Of a DNA stretch of 57,079 nt, positions 54,123 through 57,079 are shown in pieces. The DNA comes from Bacteroidia bacterium (GTDB lineage Bacteria > Bacteroidota > Bacteroidia > B-17B0 > Aurantibacillaceae), in assembly GCA_026414605.1 (NCBI GenBank), contig JAOAIP010000011.1:1-57079 (forward strand), read 5' to 3'. The notes beneath the pieces were generated by a model that was not told where the DNA came from, did not search any database, and saw only the letters and a list, made by a program, of their open reading frames with translations. The translations under genes and the position numbers were made by a program. Position 1 is the stretch's first letter. Each line of letters starts with the position of its first letter.

Positions 54123-55403
54123 TTAGTAGTGGCATTTTCCGCATTCTAAGCCACCGATTTTTTCAACGGTAAATTTCACATCTTTTTTGCCTTTATATTT
54201 TTCTTTTAAGTAAGCGTGAAGGCGGTCGTAGTATGGATTTCCTGCCATTTGAACTTCTGTTTCACGATGGCAGTTGATACACCATTTCATCGTTAAAGGA
54301 TTTTTTTGTTCTATCACATCCATTTCTTTGACATTACCATGGCATTTTTCACATTCCAATTTGCCCACAACTACGTGTTGTTGATGGCTGAAATAAACGT
54401 GATCAGGTAGATTGTATACTTTTATCCAGCGTATTGGGTTGGCTTTTGATAAGTCATACTTACCAGTAGATGGGTCGTATCCTGCAGCAGCATATATTTT
54501 TGCGATTTCAGTTTTTCCGGTATTAGGTCCTTCTTGAATTCCTTTATGACAATTCATACAGATATTTACTGTTGGTATTCCAGAGTGTCTTGACTTTTCA
54601 ACTCCATTATGACAATATTGGCAAGCAATTTCATTATCACCCGCGTGAATTTTGTGAGAGAACTTAATAGGTTGTTCGGGTTTGTATCCTTTTTGTGTTT
54701 TCCAATCATAATATACACCTACTTTAAATAAAGCATCCCAGCAGGATTTCATTCCTACAAATACTAAGACCACAGATACTACAAAAACAAAACGATTGTT
54801 TTTAACTAACCATTCTTTAATTTCTTGACTGATTGGTTTGGGTTCATAAGAGGGCTTACCCATTTTAGCATTCACCACATTTTCCATTGCAATTCTAACA
54901 TTACGCAATGAAATCCATAAAACGGCTAACACAAAAAGTACAAGGAATATCAACAAATAATTACTACCTTTTTCTTCTTTTTGTTCTGAATCAGCAGAAG
55001 TTGTACCTGCAGCAGGGGTTTGAGCAGCGGCTGTTTTTTGAGCAGGTGGGGGGGCTTTTAAGAAAGCCAAAATATCTTTCACATCGTTTTCAGTCAATTG
55101 ACCTTCAAAAACGGTCATTGCTGCCTTATTGTTTTCATTATAGATTTTATTGGCATAAGCATCTCCTGATTTAATCAATTTTTCATTATTTAAAATCCAT
55201 TTAATAAGCCATTCATCTGCGGGCTTAGGCACTCTATCAAAAATTCCTTTTAATCCTGGACCAGTTAACTTTTGATCCGTATGAGAAGCGTGACAAACTG
55301 CACAATTTTGTTTGAACAATTTTGCTCCATTGTCGGCATTTTGAGCAATTAACAAAGGCGCAAGGAACAAAGAAAAAATAGTGAAAAACTTTTTAGCATT
55401 CAT
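54123..55403 (-). CDS. actA: Alternative complex III subunit ActA (multihaem cytochrome c)
   Basis: A 426-residue multihaem cytochrome. The ATG at 55403 is chosen for its signal peptide (MNAKKFFTIFSLFLAPLLIAQ); an upstream in-frame ATG at 55526 adds 41 residues without one. An N-terminal class I-type cytochrome domain has haem site CAVCH (34-38). Then come a Pro/Ala-rich linker, one helix, a second helix (FVFVVSVVLVFVGMK), and a C-terminal pentahaem domain with CQYCH, CMNCH, CEKCH, CINCH and CGKCH, the last at the very C-terminus. It is the first gene of the act operon. Confidence 0.94.
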   Translation of the reverse strand: MNAKKFFTIFSLFLAPLLIAQNADNGAKLFKQNCAVCHASHTDQKLTGPGLKGIFDRVPKPADEWLIKWILNNEKLIKSGDAYANKIYNENNKAAMTVFEGQLTENDVKDILAFLKAPPPAQKTAAAQTPAAGTTSADSEQKEEKGSNYLLIFLVLFVLAVLWISLRNVRIAMENVVNAKMGKPSYEPKPISQEIKEWLVKNNRFVFVVSVVLVFVGMKSCWDALFKVGVYYDWKTQKGYKPEQPIKFSHKIHAGDNEIACQYCHNGVEKSRHSGIPTVNICMNCHKGIQEGPNTGKTEIAKIYAAAGYDPSTGKYDLSKANPIRWIKVYNLPDHVYFSHQQHVVVGKLECEKCHGNVKEMDVIEQKNPLTMKWCINCHRETEVQMAGNPYYDRLHAYLKEKYKGKKDVKFTVEKIGGLECGKCHY

Positions 55404-55546
55404 AATAAAATTGTTTTGAAATGTATTAGAATAGGACTTAATAAACTTTTTAATACTTTGTGTTTTAAGTGTATTAGATAAAGAAACAGAAGCAGGAATT
55501 GATGTTTGGGTCCAATGACTATCCACAAAAAATTTTTTAGTGGGGG

Positions 55547-55578
55547 CAAATATATTGTATTTATATTTTACCTTGCAA
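55547..55578 (-). promoter_or_regulatory. Promoter of the act operon
   Basis: Read on the minus strand, TTG (55578-55576) and TATATTTG (55554-55547) are 21 bases apart. Both match the Bacteroidota consensus, with an exact -7 element. Transcription would begin near 55540. Confidence 0.65.
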
Positions 55579-55720
55579 GAAAAATTTAGTAATTTTTAAG
55601 ATTGTTTTACTATTTAAAATTATTCTAAATAAGAACCTGATAATGACACAGAAAATTCAAGGATATTTAATTCTCTTTTGGGTATTAATTTTCTTCGTCA
55701 ATCATTAACAATTTAATTAG

Positions 55721-55728
55721 TAAGTTTG
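55721..55728 (+). promoter_or_regulatory. -7 promoter element for the threonine dehydrogenase gene
   Basis: TAAGTTTG is an exact TAnnTTTG match ending 15 bases before the ATG at 55744. It overlaps the upstream in-frame TTG at 55726, which argues against that codon as the start. Confidence 0.55.
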
Positions 55729-55743
55729 CCCCAAACAAAAATC

Positions 55744-56700
55744 ATGGGGACATCTACAAAAGTATTGGTAATAGGGGCAGGGGGACAAATAGGTATTGAG
55801 TTGTGCGAAGCATTAAATAAACTGTATGGTTCTGAAAATGTAATTGCATCCGATATAAAACCAATTGACGCATTGAGTAATAATCCTTTTGAACAATTAG
55901 ATGTTTTAAATAGTGTAAAACTAAATGAAATTATCCAAAAATATAGAATTACAGATGTTTATTTATTAGCGGCTCTTTTGTCGGCTACTGCTGAAAAAAA
56001 TCCTTCTTATGCTTGGAAACTCAATATGGAAGGATTATTTAATGTTCTTGAATTAGCCAAAGAAAAACACATTCAAAAAGTTTTTTGGCCCAGTTCTATA
56101 GCAGTTTTTGGTCCTACTACCCCTAAAGTAAATACCCCACAGTATACAGTGATGGACCCAAATACGGTGTATGGTATAAGCAAATTAGCGGGCGAAAGGT
56201 GGTGTGAGTGGTATGCTCAAAAACATCAGGTGGATGTAAGAAGTATTCGTTATCCTGGACTTATAGGTTGGAAATCGCAGCCGGGTGGCGGAACGACAGA
56301 TTATGCAGTGCATATTTTTTATGATGCTTTACAAAAAGGGCATTATACCTGCTTTTTAAGAGAAGATACGATGCTTCCAATGATGCATATAGAGGATGCA
56401 GTAAGAGCCACCATAGAATTAATGCACACACCTTCTGAGAAAATAACAATTCGAAGCAGTTACAATCTTGCTGCGATGAGTTTTACACCCCAACAATTGG
56501 CAGAAAAAATTCAAAATTATCTTCCCAATTTTAAGATAGATTATCAAATTGACTTTAGACAAAATATCGCTGATTCTTGGCCCCAATCTATTGATGATTC
56601 TTATGCACGAAGAGATTGGGGATGGAAAGAATTTTACGATTTGGATAAATTGGTGCAAAATATGTTAGAAAATATACGCAAGAAGTTAAATGGGAAATGA
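55744..56700 (+). CDS. SDR-type L-threonine 3-dehydrogenase
   Basis: A 318-residue extended short-chain dehydrogenase/epimerase that oxidises L-threonine to 2-amino-3-ketobutyrate with NAD. The Rossmann loop is GAGGQIG (11-17), and the catalytic YxxxK is Tyr143 and Lys147 in VYGISKLAGE. Substrate-side motifs of the threonine dehydrogenase subgroup are present: FGPTTPK near 122-128, RYPGLIGWK, PGGGTTDYAV and SYNLAAMSFTP. The start at 55744 fits the -7 element. The product would be cleaved to glycine and acetyl-CoA by Kbl, which is not in the window. It is divergent from the act operon. Confidence 0.9.
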   Translation: MGTSTKVLVIGAGGQIGIELCEALNKLYGSENVIASDIKPIDALSNNPFEQLDVLNSVKLNEIIQKYRITDVYLLAALLSATAEKNPSYAWKLNMEGLFNVLELAKEKHIQKVFWPSSIAVFGPTTPKVNTPQYTVMDPNTVYGISKLAGERWCEWYAQKHQVDVRSIRYPGLIGWKSQPGGGTTDYAVHIFYDALQKGHYTCFLREDTMLPMMHIEDAVRATIELMHTPSEKITIRSSYNLAAMSFTPQQLAEKIQNYLPNFKIDYQIDFRQNIADSWPQSIDDSYARRDWGWKEFYDLDKLVQNMLENIRKKLNGK

Positions 56701-56791
56701 ACGTTTTTTTGCTAAAAAAATGACATCCATTTTTACATAAATCAATATATAATTAATCTATTTTGACGATAATTTTATTTTTTATTGCTAT

Positions 56792-57079
56792 ATGCGATAC
56801 CTCAATCAATACAGTTTTTTAATAGGATTACTGATTGTATTTATTCAATTATCTCCTATTGTGTTTTTAGGGAAAAGCGTCTATTTAACAATACCCGATG
56901 GATTAGAATATTTGCCAATGTACAATTACATTGCTCATAGTGGAAAATTATTTGCAAGCAATAATGAAATTCTGCCCCACTTAATGAATGGATTACCACG
57001 CGTATCATTTCCAAGTGAGTGGAATGTGCAAGTTTGGTTGTATTATTTTTTAGATCCTTTTTATGCTTATTCATTAAAC
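56792..57079 (+). CDS. DUF6044-like membrane protein, partial at window end
   Basis: A frame of 96 codons begins at ATG 56792 and runs off the window with no stop. It starts with one hydrophobic helix (FLIGLLIVFIQLSPIVFLG) followed by TIPDGLEYLPMYNYIAHSGKLF and MNGLPRVSFPSEWN in parts. This opening, with a conserved Asp-Gly and the NGLPR-SFPSE motif, resembles DUF6044-type polytopic proteins of Bacteroidota, perhaps related to glycosyltransferase-like membrane proteins. Only the N-terminus is visible, so length and function cannot be judged. Confidence 0.7.
   Translation, partial: MRYLNQYSFLIGLLIVFIQLSPIVFLGKSVYLTIPDGLEYLPMYNYIAHSGKLFASNNEILPHLMNGLPRVSFPSEWNVQVWLYYFLDPFYAYSLN

Larger units (their letters stand above)
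55404..55743. other. Divergent control region of the act operon and the threonine dehydrogenase gene
   Basis: This 340-base gap lies between the two divergent starts and holds no other gene. It contains the act promoter at 55547-55578 and a -7 element for the dehydrogenase at 55721-55728. The act leader would be about 135 bases, long enough for leader-based control, although no known riboswitch pattern is apparent. Confidence 0.5.

Noticed and set aside
831-56700. gcvH and threonine dehydrogenase as parts of one threonine-to-glycine locus
   Set aside because: They lie at opposite ends of the window with about 54 kb and many unrelated genes between them.
1-57079. Mobile elements, prophage, CRISPR arrays, rRNA and tRNA genes
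   Set aside because: No transposase, integrase, phage gene or regularly spaced repeat was seen, and no intergenic stretch shows the conserved T-loop and acceptor pattern of a tRNA. Reading by eye could still miss a divergent RNA gene.

Overview
The window is a chromosomal segment from a free-living, respiring member of the Bacteroidota (Bacteroidetes). Four things point there: a type IX secretion type-B (gliding-associated) C-terminal domain; a complete alternative complex III gene set; families largely typical of the phylum (DUF2452, DUF2490-like, DUF5618, the short-chain-type threonine dehydrogenase); and repeated matches to the Bacteroidota promoter consensus TTTG-N19-21-TAnnTTTG a short distance upstream of start codons. 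The DNA is strongly AT-rich throughout. I see no rRNA, tRNA, CRISPR array, insertion sequence, integrase or prophage, so this reads as core genome with a few lineage-specific genes. The order or genus cannot be fixed from the sequence alone.

Layout. 1-8 kb: a DedA membrane protein convergent with gcvH, then an unrecognised lipoprotein, a MOP-family flippase and an outer-membrane barrel on the minus strand; an orphan NarL-type regulator and a DUF2490-like barrel on the plus strand; dCMP deaminase; and an overlapping cluster of bactofilin, AtpZ/AtpI, a small membrane protein and DUF2452. 8-17 kb: a patatin/POTRA/beta-barrel protein, a YdeI-like protein, tilS, a compact cluster of nested palindromes, a PhoR-like kinase and the 915-residue type IX-secreted protein. 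17-26 kb: deoxynucleoside kinase, a SiaB-like kinase overlapping a glycosyltransferase, a VIT1/CCC1 transporter, an orphan ABC-2 permease, a SurA-like chaperone, MoxR, an unknown protein, cmk and serS. 26-44 kb: a 1045-residue NtrY-like kinase, trxB, purK, a ppk1-ppx-cdaA cluster, an RNA m5C methyltransferase, nadK, polA, a phosphohexomutase and pssA. 44-57 kb: hemH-lspA, the alternative complex III operon actABCDEF with a DUF5618 gene inserted between actB and actC, an L-threonine dehydrogenase, and the start of a DUF6044-like membrane protein cut by the window edge.

How the genes connect. The act operon encodes the quinol-to-cytochrome-c step of aerobic respiration; hemH makes haem and lspA matures lipoproteins, and two Act subunits look like lipoproteins, but hemH-lspA has its own promoter. 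ppk1, ppx and cdaA place polyphosphate synthesis, polyphosphate breakdown and c-di-AMP synthesis in one co-directional unit. dCMP deaminase, deoxynucleoside kinase and cmk serve pyrimidine or deoxynucleotide supply. Signalling proteins are numerous (two histidine kinases, one response regulator, a SiaB-like kinase), and none has an obvious partner next to it.

The most interesting observations are the DUF5618 insertion in the respiratory operon, the ppk1-ppx-cdaA linkage, the nested palindrome cluster near 13 kb, the altered acidic pocket of the orphan regulator, and the histidine kinase placed 6 bases behind a type IX-secreted protein. I did not find a clear new defence or mobile system.
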